From the NCBI GenBank assembly GCA_001899315.1, contig MOYA01000007.1, positions 1 through 35,639 on the forward strand: 35,639 bases of DNA. The letters run 5' to 3'. The notes under the pieces are model-generated. The model saw nothing but the letters and a program-made list of their open reading frames with translations, ran no database searches and was not told the DNA's origin. Source of the stretch: Candidatus Obscuribacter phosphatis. Its GTDB lineage: Bacteria > Cyanobacteriota > Vampirovibrionia > Obscuribacterales > Obscuribacteraceae. The translations under genes and the position numbers were made by a program. Of the stretch, positions 14,708 to 23,761 are shown one piece after another (positions within the stretch are counted from its first letter, which is position 1; each line of letters starts with the position of its first letter).

Positions 14708-16045
14708 GTGCGTCTTTCTCCCTTTGCCTCTGTGAAACTTACAATAATTTTGATGACGCTGATTGCTCTGTCTGTTCTAGTGGGGGCATGGTGTCCCCAA
14801 GAGCCGCAGGTGGGCTTCCAGAGAGTTGAAGAGGTATTCGGAACCGGCATGGCGGCGAGTCTTCGCCGGTTGGGCATCACCGATCTGTTTCACACTCCGT
14901 TCTTTCTTGGCCTAATCGGCATGATTACCTTGAATATGGTTGCCTGCAGCGTTCAACGCGTCTTTCCAAAAGCACGCTTGCTCAAAAAACAAATGGTGTT
15001 CCTGTCAGAACACGAGATTGGTAGGTTTCCGAATAGCCTAGATGTCAGGCTCAATTGCCCAGCAGTTGAAGCATTGGAGTCCCTTGGCTCGGAATTGAAA
15101 AAGCAGGGATTCCTGGTTGAGATCAAGGATGGAAAGCTAAAAGCAGAGCGGGCAAAACTTGCAATATTGGCTTCGACAGTTACACATATAGGGCTGCTGT
15201 CCCTGCTCGTGGGTGTGACCATCACATCATGGACAGGCTTTAGCGGATTCAAGCCCGTGGCGCCAGGAGGCTTTCTCAATTTCGATAATTCGGAGCACAG
15301 TAAGCTATGGATCGGAAGCCCGCCCCGTTGGAAAGTGCGCGTCGAATCAACACATAGAGAGGACTATGAAAACGGCGAAGCGAAACAGTGGTACAGCAAA
15401 CTTTCCGTTATCGGGACGAACGGTAAGGTTTTAAAACAACAAGAGATTTCGGTAAACACCCCACTTTCTTTCGACGGAGTAGATGTATATCAGTCGAGCT
15501 GGGGCCTGGATTCTATTGAAATTTCGGTCAACGGGCACACCTTGCATTTGCCCTTAAGGCAAATGGGTAATGCAAATGTTGCACTTATGCAGCTCGATAA
15601 ACAAACGACGCTTATCTTCTCGCTGAGAGGACAGGATAAACCGCTGCGGATATTTGCCAAAATTCCCGGATGGCAACAACCTAGAATGCTAACAGAGGTT
15701 CCACAGGGTGGCAAAGCAAGAATCGGAGAGGCTGCGCTCGGCTACATAAAGCCGATGCCGGTGACCGGGCTTCAATACAAAGCCGATCCGGGGTTGCCTA
15801 TTACCTACGCTGCTTTTGCAATTATCACGCTGGGCGTTGTAATGGCGGCAATTCCCTACCGCCAGGTCTGGGGGCAAGCTATCGATGGCTCTAGCGGGGT
15901 GTCACGATTGCATATTGCTGGTATCTCAAAGAAGTCCAGAACCACCTTTCAGCGCAATCTCGAGAAGATTCTCGCGAGGCTCAAAGCGAGGTTCGGCGAA
16001 CCAGCTGCCGGAGAATTGGAAGCGCGCCCAGCCGACAACACCTGA
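14708..16045 (+). CDS. resB: ResB/Ccs1-type cytochrome c biogenesis protein
   Basis: A 445-residue membrane protein of the System II heme-ligation complex, which with CcsA delivers heme to CxxCH sites outside the cytoplasmic membrane. Membrane spans: SVKLTIILMTLIALSVLVGA (~9-28), FFLGLIGMITLNMVACSVQR (~63-82), LAILASTVTHIGLLSLLVGV (~151-170) and a last one near ITYAAFAIITLGVVMAAIPY (~362-381), with a large extracytoplasmic domain between the third and fourth. It starts with GTG at 14708 behind GAGGTG. The pair with CcsA (16-base gap) and its position after two multiheme-site genes indicate a dedicated role in maturing the P460 proteins. Confidence 0.85.
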   Translation: MRLSPFASVKLTIILMTLIALSVLVGAWCPQEPQVGFQRVEEVFGTGMAASLRRLGITDLFHTPFFLGLIGMITLNMVACSVQRVFPKARLLKKQMVFLSEHEIGRFPNSLDVRLNCPAVEALESLGSELKKQGFLVEIKDGKLKAERAKLAILASTVTHIGLLSLLVGVTITSWTGFSGFKPVAPGGFLNFDNSEHSKLWIGSPPRWKVRVESTHREDYENGEAKQWYSKLSVIGTNGKVLKQQEISVNTPLSFDGVDVYQSSWGLDSIEISVNGHTLHLPLRQMGNANVALMQLDKQTTLIFSLRGQDKPLRIFAKIPGWQQPRMLTEVPQGGKARIGEAALGYIKPMPVTGLQYKADPGLPITYAAFAIITLGVVMAAIPYRQVWGQAIDGSSGVSRLHIAGISKKSRTTFQRNLEKILARLKARFGEPAAGELEARPADNT

Positions 16046-16061
16046 GTAATGGGGTAAAACA

Positions 16062-17054
16062 GTGTCAGAGTTTCAGACGGTACTAATAAATACAGCAGGG
16101 GTGCTATCCATAGTCTCCTTTTGGTTTTTTGTCGGATCAAACGCCCTACCCAAAAGGCAGGATTGGTTGATCAAAACCGGCAACATCATATTGTTTGTTG
16201 GCTTTGCTGCTCTAAGCTCAGCAATTATTGCGCGCGGAATCGAGTCCAATAGGTTCCCGCTTTCAAACTTGTATGAGTCACTACTCTGGTTTGCCTGGTC
16301 CGTAATTGGGGGCTATTTATTGATTTCTCGGTCATATGGGTTGAAGCAGCTAGGCTGGCTGGCGAGCATGACTGCTGCTACGTTTTTTCTGTATGGAAGC
16401 TGGCTACCAGCAGGGCAGCACGAGATCAAACCACTCGCCCCTGCACTTGTCAGCTACTGGCGCCAAATTCACGTCCCGCCACTAATAATGTCTTATGCGA
16501 TGTTTTTCATCGCCGGACTTTCAGCCTTCGTGCAATTGTGGAAAACAACGCGCTTACGTTCAATGCTTCTCGCGCTGGCTGCATTGGCTGCCGGAATCGC
16601 GGCGATTGCTCTGGGAACTTTCACGGATATGAACAGTTTTGTCTTGCAAGGTTTATTCGTAGGAGGTAGCTTGTCTGGACTTGCAGGTGCTTGGGTTAAT
16701 CTTCCTCAACAGTCCACGAAGAAGATCAACCAAGAGCACGCTGAGCTTTATGAAGAAGTAGTATACCGCTCAATCATGATCGGTTTCCCATTGCTAACCA
16801 TTGGTATCATCACTGGTGGCTTGTGGGCAAATCACTCCTGGGGTAGCTACTGGTCGTGGGATCCCAAAGAGTCGATGGCCCTAGCAACATGGGTTGGTTA
16901 TGCCGCTTACATTCACTTGCGCATTCACCATGAATGCTCAGCCGAAAAGTTATCGCTTGTTGCGGTCACAGGAATGCTTTTGACCATGCTGACTTACTTA
17001 GGTTTCAACTCCCTAGGATTTGGTGGCTTACACAGTTACGGACGATTCCGGTAA
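16062..17054 (+). CDS. ccsA: CcsA-type cytochrome c assembly protein (System II heme handling)
   Basis: A 330-residue protein with about eight membrane spans and the tryptophan-rich heme-handling signature WGSYWSWDPKES at about residues 260-271. Conserved His residues occur nearby (NHSWG, IHLRIHHE). CcsA holds heme for ligation together with ResB. GTG start at 16062 behind GGGGT. It is the last gene of the cargo; 22 bases after its stop the IS6-family element begins, so any native downstream gene or terminator has been lost. Confidence 0.9.
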   Translation: MSEFQTVLINTAGVLSIVSFWFFVGSNALPKRQDWLIKTGNIILFVGFAALSSAIIARGIESNRFPLSNLYESLLWFAWSVIGGYLLISRSYGLKQLGWLASMTAATFFLYGSWLPAGQHEIKPLAPALVSYWRQIHVPPLIMSYAMFFIAGLSAFVQLWKTTRLRSMLLALAALAAGIAAIALGTFTDMNSFVLQGLFVGGSLSGLAGAWVNLPQQSTKKINQEHAELYEEVVYRSIMIGFPLLTIGIITGGLWANHSWGSYWSWDPKESMALATWVGYAAYIHLRIHHECSAEKLSLVAVTGMLLTMLTYLGFNSLGFGGLHSYGRFR

Positions 17055-17096
17055 GAGATTTGGCCAAACTATTGAGGGCTCTGTTGCAAAAAATTT

Positions 17097-17834
17097 CTAA
17101 ATCTCTAAGTTGCGAACAGCTTTTTGGTAGTCGCCCTCGATAGCCGCAAGAGACAGGTGCTGATAAAGCTCAAGGCTCTTTCGGTTTCCGTGCCCGGAGA
17201 TGAGCTGTATTTTGGCATCGGAGAGCCCCTGGGCGGTCAGGAATGTGAGCATTTGATGTCGCAGCAGGTGCGGATGAACGCTCCGGTTGATGCCGGCCAG
17301 GTCGGCATACCTGCGAATGATCTGCTGGACCCTCCTGGGCGTAAATGGCTGGTTCAGTCTCGACTCAAAAAGAAAGTCGTTGCTTTCATTGGCATCCATA
17401 TAAGTCTGCAAGGCCAGCCGGAAGTCCGAAGGAAAGAGAATATACCGGTCCTTGCTCCCTTTGCCGTTGTCTATAAAGATCTTGCAGCCATCGAGGTCCA
17501 CGTCGCTGACCCGAATGTTGACCAGCTCGCTTACCCGGACGGCCGTGTAAAGCATCAGCTTGAGCATCAGTTCGTGCTGGGTATCACCGCACTTCTGCAC
17601 AGTCTTGAAGAACTTCTTGAGCTCAGCCAGAGACAACAGCTCCGGCAGCCGCCTCTCTTTCTTGGGCTTTTCCATCTTTAACTTGAGCCTGACCTGCTGA
17701 CAGACAGCGATGAAGGCGTCATACGAGAGGCGATGCTGCCGAACCACCCGGACTATTTTTTTTACCGCCTCGGATTTCGCAATCTGTTTTGATGCTGCGA
17801 AATTGGCGGGCTTTTGGGGTTTGTGCTTGGTCAT
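17097..17834 (-). CDS. Tyrosine recombinase (Xer/integrase type) inside the IS6-family element
   Basis: A 245-residue protein with the full catalytic set of tyrosine recombinases: Arg100 (LYTAVRVSELVNI), a beta-hairpin Lys near residue 127 (NGKGSKDR), His189 and Arg192 (HPHLLRH), His215 (ISGHGN) and nucleophile Tyr224 (LELYQHLS). Like other simple members it is short, with a small N-terminal DNA-binding domain. It is read away from the transposase and ends 7 bases from the inner edge of the left terminal repeat. It could resolve cointegrates made by the IS6 transposase, which is inference. Its last 137 bases with the terminal repeat are repeated at 7037-7173. Confidence 0.85.
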   Translation of the reverse strand: MTKHKPQKPANFAASKQIAKSEAVKKIVRVVRQHRLSYDAFIAVCQQVRLKLKMEKPKKERRLPELLSLAELKKFFKTVQKCGDTQHELMLKLMLYTAVRVSELVNIRVSDVDLDGCKIFIDNGKGSKDRYILFPSDFRLALQTYMDANESNDFLFESRLNQPFTPRRVQQIIRRYADLAGINRSVHPHLLRHQMLTFLTAQGLSDAKIQLISGHGNRKSLELYQHLSLAAIEGDYQKAVRNLEI

Positions 17835-17933
17835 TGGCTATCTCTTTTGGCACAGTTAGTTCGCATATCTGATATTCTACGAAGTATACCTATTCGGCGC
17901 CCCTGGTTTTAATCTGAGTCTGAGGTTCAAGCT

Positions 17934-18698
17934 ATGAGCGACTTCAAATGGCGGCACTTTCAGGGCGAGATTATCCTCCAGTGTGTTCGCTGGTATTGCA
18001 AGTACGGCATCAGCTACAGAGATCTCGAAGAGATGATGGAAGAACGCGGCGTTGATGTCGACCACACTACCATTTACCGCTGGGTCCAGCACTACGCGCC
18101 GGAGATCGAAAAGCGTCTGCGCTGGCACTATCGTCCGTCCTACTCCACGTCTTGGCAGGTTGATGAAACCTACGTTAAGGTAAAAGGCGTATGGAAGTAC
18201 CTTTACCGGGCTATAGACAAACAAGGCCGAACCTTAGACTTCTACCTATCACACACTCGAAGTACTGCTATGGCAAAGCGGTTTCTCTGTAAGGCACTGA
18301 GAAAACAAAAGTCCTATGATAGGCCGGAAACGATCAACACAGATAAGAACCCCGCTTACGGGGCTGCTCTTAGAGAGATGAAAGATGAAGGGAAGTGTGA
18401 CGTTGATCTTAAACACCGACAGGTCAAGTATCTAAACAACAGGTTGGAAGCAGATCATGGCAAGCTAAAGCGGCTTTTAAAGCCAGTTCGTGGCTTCAAG
18501 TCTATGAAGACTGCTTATGCCACCATCAAAGGCTTTGAAGTCATGCGCATGTTTCGCAAGGGGCAAATGCACGCCTGGCAGCTGTTTCCAGGCATCAAGG
18601 GCGAAGTGTATCTAGTCGAAAAACAGTTCGGGCTAGATAGCCAAAATGCCTACGGTGAGTTTTGGAAATCGCTCATGGCTGAATTTGAGGCTGCATAA
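17934..18698 (+). CDS. tnpA: IS6-family DDE transposase
   Basis: A 254-residue transposase with the IS6 opening ([49 protein letters not shown]) and the DDE triad: Asp77 ([10 protein letters not shown]), Asp137 (INTDKNPAY) and Glu172 ([14 protein letters not shown]). Length is normal and no frameshift is seen, so it may be active. It shares the space between 17835 and 17933 with the divergent recombinase, which therefore holds both promoters. Confidence 0.92.
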   Translation: MSDFKWRHFQGEIILQCVRWYCKYGISYRDLEEMMEERGVDVDHTTIYRWVQHYAPEIEKRLRWHYRPSYSTSWQVDETYVKVKGVWKYLYRAIDKQGRTLDFYLSHTRSTAMAKRFLCKALRKQKSYDRPETINTDKNPAYGAALREMKDEGKCDVDLKHRQVKYLNNRLEADHGKLKRLLKPVRGFKSMKTAYATIKGFEVMRMFRKGQMHAWQLFPGIKGEVYLVEKQFGLDSQNAYGEFWKSLMAEFEAA

Positions 18699-18770
18699 TC
18701 AGAAAACAGAACGGGGAAACACGTCTCACAACTCGTCTCAACTTTTCCGGGCAGTATTTGCAACAGAGCC

Positions 18771-20220
18771 CTTTGAAGCGATGACCGGCAAAGCGATGAT
18801 AGTCTGTATGAGCCGTCGTATCGCTGTTGCTCTGTATGAAGAGCTGATCAAGTTGCGTCCAGGGTGGCATGAAGACGATGACGAGAAGGGGGCAATCAAG
18901 GTCGTCATGACCGGATCTGCTTCCGATCCGGCTGAGTGGCAAAAACATATTCGCAGCAAGTCGCGTCGAGAGTCCCTTGCCAATCGCTTCCGCGACGCAA
19001 AAGATCCGTTCAAGCTCGTGATTGTGCGTGATATGTGGCTGACTGGATTTGACGCGCCGTCCTTGCACACCATGTACATGGACAAGCCTATGCGCGGTCA
19101 TGGTTTGATGCAGGCGATTGCTCGGGCCAACCGTGTTTTCAAAGATAAGCCGGGTGGTTTGGTTGTCGATTATCTAGGCTTAGCACGCGAATTGAAAGAA
19201 GCCCTAGCGACTTACACAGAAAGTGGTGGCACTGGCCGTACCGCAATCAATCAGGATGAAGCCGTAGCCAAAATGCTGGAACGGTATGAGCAGTGCGTAG
19301 GGCTTCTGCACGGTTTTGATTGGTCCCTATGGACAACCGGCACGCCTCAACAGAAGCTGTCGCTGTTGCCGCCCGCACAAGAGCATATCCTTGCTCAAGA
19401 GCGCGGCAAAGAGCGCTTTGTAGGTGTCGTGCGCCATCTGTCGAAGCTGTTTGCTCTATCTGTACCGCACGACAAAGCTATGGAAATTCGCGATGATGTG
19501 TCGTTCTTCCAGGCACTGCAGGCTGTGCTCTCAAAGCGTTCTCCGGCTGATTCCCGCCCTGATGAAGACATCGACCAGGCGGTACAACAAATCATTTCAC
19601 GAGCAGTGGCACCCGAAGGGGTGATGGATATCTTCGCTGCGGCCGGGCTCAAGAAGCCAGATATCTCAATATTATCGGATGAATTTCTTTCTGAAGTAAA
19701 AGGCTTGCCGCAGAAGAATCTTGCTGTAGAACTGCTCAGAAAGCTGCTGACCGGCGAAATACGGACGCGAAGCCAACGGAACATCATTCAAGGGCGTTCT
19801 TTTTCTGAGATGCTGGAGAACGTTCTGCGGCGCTACCAGAACCGAGCTATAGAAGCAGCTCAAGTTATCGAAGAATTGATTACCCTCGCTAAAGAGATGA
19901 AAGCTGCGCGCCAACGTGGCGAGCAACTAGGATTGAACGAAGACGAGCTTGCCTTCTACGATGCACTTGAAACCAATGATAGTGCAGTGTCTGTCCTTGG
20001 CGATAACACGTTGCGAATTATCGCTCAGGAGCTGGTTAAGACTGTGCGTGCTAACGTTACCATTGATTGGACAATTCGTGAGAATGTCAGAGCCCAATTG
20101 CGCGTGCTGGTTAAACGAAGCTTGCGCAAGTACGGTTATCCGCCTGACAAGCAGGAGAAAGCCACCCAGACAGTACTTGAGCAGGCCGCTCTGCTATCTC
20201 ATGAATGGGCAGCAATCTAG
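18771..20220 (+). pseudogene. hsdR: Type I restriction enzyme HsdR, C-terminal remnant
   Basis: Open frame of about 483 codons starting at the element's right end with no own start codon. It begins in the second helicase domain of a type I R subunit ([20 protein letters not shown]), has motif V-like [20 protein letters not shown] and motif VI-like [11 protein letters not shown], then the helical C-terminal region. The nuclease domain, Walker A and DEAD-like motifs are missing, and no hsdM or hsdS lies on the plasmid. It is therefore a dead gene cut by the IS6-family element. Any longer reading frame starting inside the transposase gene at 18646 is an artefact of the fusion. Confidence 0.85.
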
Positions 20221-20250
20221 CAAGTGAAATGGCTATGAGAAACATCGTGC

Positions 20251-22509
20251 CTACCCCTGCACCTTGCCTCTGATCTTGACTTGCTGCTGTACGACAGGTT
20301 TTAGCTCTTCCAGCATGTACTCATAGCGATTGGCAATCCGGTCGTACAAATCGGACATCTTCTTCGCCGTGACAGTCACAACGAGAGCGTAGGGAATTTC
20401 CTTTGCATTGAGTGTAACGGCCCCGCCTTCGCGAGCGTTGTAGTGAATGTCAAAAACGGGGTCTTTGAGAGAGTCTCCCCTAAAGTTCTTCTGCGCTTTT
20501 ATGCTGGTTTCCCATTTGTGAGCATCTCTTCGTAGCTCTTCTTCGCTTTGATAAGCTTCACTTTTGCCAAAAAATGGCTTGGTGTCGGCGTGCTGCTGTT
20601 TAGGGTCGTTCCGCTTGTCGGCATGCGGGCGGAGCACGACTTCCAGCCCCGCCCTGGTGTAGTTGAGCGGATCTTTGGGATCCGTTTCGCTGGCGAAACA
20701 AAAGGTTGCCTTAATGGAAACTGTGCCGGGAATTGTTCCCTCTGGCAGCGGTATAGGGGCTCTTACGTACTTCCCGGGTTCTAGTCGACCCTGATAAACA
20801 ATCGAAGCGGTTCCGGCTTCACAGGTGATCAAATCATCAATATTTGGAGGAATCCTGCCCCAGCCGACCTCACGCATCTCGTGCGAGCCGTCCTCCGCAT
20901 GGTGAATGAGCAGTGCCTTAAGCGCCAGGGGCTGTATTGTCGCACCGAGGGTCGCTCTTATGCCAAGCGCTGTTCGTAAAGTCGAGGGAGAGGCAAAACT
21001 TGTGCCATATATCCCACTTGTAGCGCCATGACCCCCTTCGGCTACAACCCAGAATGGCTCCTTGTTTGTCCCGCCATAGGAAACAACGTCAGGCTTCACT
21101 CGTCCTGGGTTTCTCCCGGGCCCAACCGAGCTATAAGGAGCGCGTTTCCACGAGCTAGTCAGGCTGTCACATGCTCCAACGGACAGGACGTTTACGCCAT
21201 CCGACGGGGCTTGTATTCGGGCGTTTCCGCTTTCCCAATCTCGTTCGCCAGCATTGCCAGCGGCAACGCAAACTAATGTCTGTCCGTCAGAAAATAGCTG
21301 ATCAAGCCTAGCTGTCCAGACATGTACATCGTCATCTTCTATGGGAAGATCCGGGCCGATACTCAGATTGACGAACTCGTATTTTTTTTGTTGAAGCCTG
21401 TCAACGATTCGTTCAACAACGTCAAAATATTGTTCTTGCGGATCGTGCTTGGAATTAACATCCAAAACTCTGTAGTGATCAACGTTTGCGTAAGGCGCGG
21501 CTATCGACACTCCGTCTTCAATTGGGCCGAATAATAATGCCGACGTGACGCTTAATCCGTGTTGTTGAAATTCTGGGACCGCATCAGCAATACCCGGAGC
21601 CTTTTTTCTGTTTACCCAGGCGGTTAACGGATGGTCTTTGGGAATGCCGCCATCAAACACTGCAACACTCAGGCTGGGATCAACGGCTTTGCCTTTTGGT
21701 AGTTGAGCGGAAACCGAATTACCTTTCTTCGCCGATCCGGCTACTGGTCCTCGCAGTCGCGGCATTTCTCTGGCGACACGGAGAAATGAAAACTTGGCCA
21801 AATCTCTGTGTGCTTTTACCGGTACTCGCACGGGCAAAAAGCACAACCCGTTGACGTAGATCCGTTTGGATAGATCGGCCTCAGCGCCAAGTTCCTTCAT
21901 GTACTCTTCAAAGGATTCGACAATGTAGTCTGTCTCTGGGCTCGCATGTAAAACGACTTCCAGGAGTGGGCGGTCATCTTTGGAGCGCATTGGTTTAAGC
22001 CGCTCTTCCGGCGCTATCAGGCGTACGTCTTCTACTCTGATTAACTCATCGGCACCGCTCGTATTTTCGGTCCATGTTTTGATAACTTGCGCCCAACGTC
22101 TGAAGGATCTGCGCTTGCCAGCGATGTAGATTTCTGCTGATGGAGCCTCTAGCGGCATCCCGTCCTTGTCTTGCTTTTTCTTGGAAGTCGTCTTTTCTGG
22201 TTTAACCATTACCGCTCGACTGCCAATAGCTTCCAGTCCAACTTCACGAAGCAGTCCTGTAGGGAAATAGCTTTTGGCTAGGTAGGCCGGATGTAGTTTT
22301 AGAGCTGCTACTGTCTCGTCGTCTGGACAGCAGGATGAGGGCAGTTCGTCCAGCCCTTTAGATACTGCAGCTATCTTGGGTGCAAGCCGTTGCTGCGCAT
22401 CGGCGAATTGGTATGCATCTACTTTGCTTGGTTTTATCTTGGGTGGCGCAATTTTCTCTGTGAGTCTTTCGCCGTAACCAAGCAAGTAATTCCTTTTCCC
22501 TTCTGGCAT
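20251..22509 (-). CDS. ietS: Subtilisin-like serine protease of an AAA ATPase/protease pair (IetS-like)
   Basis: A 752-residue intracellular S8 protease (no signal peptide). The triad is intact: Asp286 (VAVFDGGIP), His317 (FQQHGLSVTSA) and Ser504 (YGTSFASPS), with oxyanion Asn419 (VAAGNAGE). A ~280-residue N-terminal domain and a ~230-residue C-terminal domain flank the catalytic core and would be used for partner or target recognition. It lies 15 bases after the AAA ATPase gene, same strand. A pair of this kind, IetAS, is described from an Agrobacterium Ti plasmid as a plasmid maintenance/incompatibility-type locus and was later reported as an antiphage system. I assign it by architecture and gene order; sequence identity to IetS was not measured. 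It is convergent with the hsdR remnant. Confidence 0.8.
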   Translation of the reverse strand: MPEGKRNYLLGYGERLTEKIAPPKIKPSKVDAYQFADAQQRLAPKIAAVSKGLDELPSSCCPDDETVAALKLHPAYLAKSYFPTGLLREVGLEAIGSRAVMVKPEKTTSKKKQDKDGMPLEAPSAEIYIAGKRRSFRRWAQVIKTWTENTSGADELIRVEDVRLIAPEERLKPMRSKDDRPLLEVVLHASPETDYIVESFEEYMKELGAEADLSKRIYVNGLCFLPVRVPVKAHRDLAKFSFLRVAREMPRLRGPVAGSAKKGNSVSAQLPKGKAVDPSLSVAVFDGGIPKDHPLTAWVNRKKAPGIADAVPEFQQHGLSVTSALLFGPIEDGVSIAAPYANVDHYRVLDVNSKHDPQEQYFDVVERIVDRLQQKKYEFVNLSIGPDLPIEDDDVHVWTARLDQLFSDGQTLVCVAAGNAGERDWESGNARIQAPSDGVNVLSVGACDSLTSSWKRAPYSSVGPGRNPGRVKPDVVSYGGTNKEPFWVVAEGGHGATSGIYGTSFASPSTLRTALGIRATLGATIQPLALKALLIHHAEDGSHEMREVGWGRIPPNIDDLITCEAGTASIVYQGRLEPGKYVRAPIPLPEGTIPGTVSIKATFCFASETDPKDPLNYTRAGLEVVLRPHADKRNDPKQQHADTKPFFGKSEAYQSEEELRRDAHKWETSIKAQKNFRGDSLKDPVFDIHYNAREGGAVTLNAKEIPYALVVTVTAKKMSDLYDRIANRYEYMLEELKPVVQQQVKIRGKVQG

Positions 22510-22524
22510 TCTAGCTTCCTCTCG

Positions 22525-23646
22525 TTATGACTTCTCGTTGGTGGCATGCTTGCGTATGGTGTCGCGGCTGACTCCAGTCCAGTCGTGAGCCTGTCGCTGG
22601 GAGAACCCGCTCAAGATCAGTTCTTCAGCAAGTCGAATACGGTCAGGCTTGTTCAAGTTTCTAGCGTGATCCAGAATCAACCCCTTCATTGTGTCTTTCA
22701 TTGGGACTCCGTGCACGATTGCGTTACGCCTAGCTCTAATAACCTCGCGCTCAATCTCGCTATAAGAGAGTCCTTTCAAAAGGCGAGTGAAAATATCCAG
22801 GTACATTGGTTCTGCCAAGCTCTCATCGAGAAGGCGCTGTATCACCTTGCCGGCCCCGGGTTCGTCCGGCATTGGAAATTCGATTATCATATCGAACCGG
22901 CGCCACACAGCTGGATCGAGAAGCTCTTTATGATTAGTCGCCGCCAGTAGCAAACCGTTGGCTGGCCAGTCATCAATCTCTTGCAGGAGCACTGTTACCA
23001 AGCGCTTCAGTTCTCCTACCTCAACCGCATCATCTCGTCGTTTCGCTATTGCATCAAATTCGTCGATCAATAGAACGCATTCGACAGTCTTTGCATAGTC
23101 TAGGACGCTTCGAACGTTTGTCCCTGTTTTCCCCAGGAAGCTACTCATTACTGCCGAAAGGTCGAGTGTTACAAGCGGCTTGTCTAATGCTTGTGCAGTC
23201 CATCTAGCGGCTAGTGTTTTGCCAACACCAGGTGGTCCTGTGAAGATGGCCGACCGTGTCGGCGTCAATCCTGCTATCGATAAATCATCTCTGTGGTTAC
23301 GCTCGTTGACTATCTGAAAAATCTTTTCGCTCACTTCGGGCGACCAAATAGGCTCCGCTGGTACTCTCACCGGGAATTCCGAGCGCGCTAAGAGCATTCG
23401 CGAATCGCTATCCACGGGTATCGGGTTTAGTGGTGTCTCGGTAGTTCCGCGTCGAAGCACAGAAGATTTGTCGGCCGCGGGCGCCTCTCTGATAAGGGAT
23501 CCTAGCTGTACTGAAAGCTCAGGAATAGCAGCTCGGTACTTGTTGGCTAGGCGCCTGACGAAAAGCTCTACGTCATCTTTCTTGCCCTGAAGAGCAAGTC
23601 GGGCAAGTTGGACTATTTCCTTTGCATCAACCTTAGTTTCGTCCAT
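22525..23646 (-). CDS. ietA: AAA ATPase of the ATPase/protease pair (IetA-like)
   Basis: A 373-residue AAA ATPase: Walker A GPPGVGKT (137-144), Walker B VLLIDEFD (191-198), sensor 1 Asn238 (ATNHKELLDP) and arginine finger region RRFD (249-252). The ~100-residue N-terminal part may bind substrate or partner. The C-terminus carries a helix-turn-helix-like segment (ILSGFSQRQAHDWTGVSRDT, about residues 344-363). Promoter candidate on the minus strand: TTGCAA, then TATAGG after 16 bases, and ribosome site GGAAGGG. Expected role is to sense or unfold a target and pass it to, or activate, the S8 protease encoded next. Confidence 0.8.
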   Translation of the reverse strand: MDETKVDAKEIVQLARLALQGKKDDVELFVRRLANKYRAAIPELSVQLGSLIREAPAADKSSVLRRGTTETPLNPIPVDSDSRMLLARSEFPVRVPAEPIWSPEVSEKIFQIVNERNHRDDLSIAGLTPTRSAIFTGPPGVGKTLAARWTAQALDKPLVTLDLSAVMSSFLGKTGTNVRSVLDYAKTVECVLLIDEFDAIAKRRDDAVEVGELKRLVTVLLQEIDDWPANGLLLAATNHKELLDPAVWRRFDMIIEFPMPDEPGAGKVIQRLLDESLAEPMYLDIFTRLLKGLSYSEIEREVIRARRNAIVHGVPMKDTMKGLILDHARNLNKPDRIRLAEELILSGFSQRQAHDWTGVSRDTIRKHATNEKS

Positions 23647-23694
23647 TCGGTTTTAAAACCCTTCCTATATAATGAATGTTGTCGGTTGCAAACG

Positions 23695-23728
23695 GGACTA
23701 TTTTGTGTTTCAATCTAGATTATAGTCC
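23695..23728. promoter_or_regulatory. Inverted-repeat operator between the ATPase/protease pair and the Ubl operon
   Basis: GGACTAT (23695-23701) and ATAGTCC (23722-23728) are exact inverted repeats 20 bases apart, and the 10-bp palindrome AATCTAGATT (23712-23721) lies between them. They sit in the only spacer (23647-23761) shared by the two divergent operons, so one regulator could control both. Confidence 0.45.
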
Positions 23729-23761
23729 ACTTGGCTCAATTCCGAAAGGGGGAGATAACAA

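Larger units (their letters stand above)
17077..18770 (+). mobile_element. IS6-family insertion sequence carrying a tyrosine recombinase
   Basis: Bounded by 14-bp perfect terminal inverted repeats GGCTCTGTTGCAAA (17077-17090) and TTTGCAACAGAGCC (18757-18770), the pattern of IS26-like elements. It contains a complete DDE transposase (plus strand) and, divergently, a complete tyrosine recombinase (minus strand). Length about 1.69 kb is roughly double a simple IS6-family element. The 8-base flanks (CTATTGAG, CTTTGAAG) differ, so there is no target duplication; this fits the replicative rearrangements of this family. It separates the cytochrome cargo from the truncated hsdR. Confidence 0.9.

Noticed and set aside
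18646-18770. Possible start of the hsdR-like protein inside the transposase gene
   Set aside because: It is a different frame of tnpA and of the element end; the real hsdR sequence begins only after the terminal repeat at 18771.
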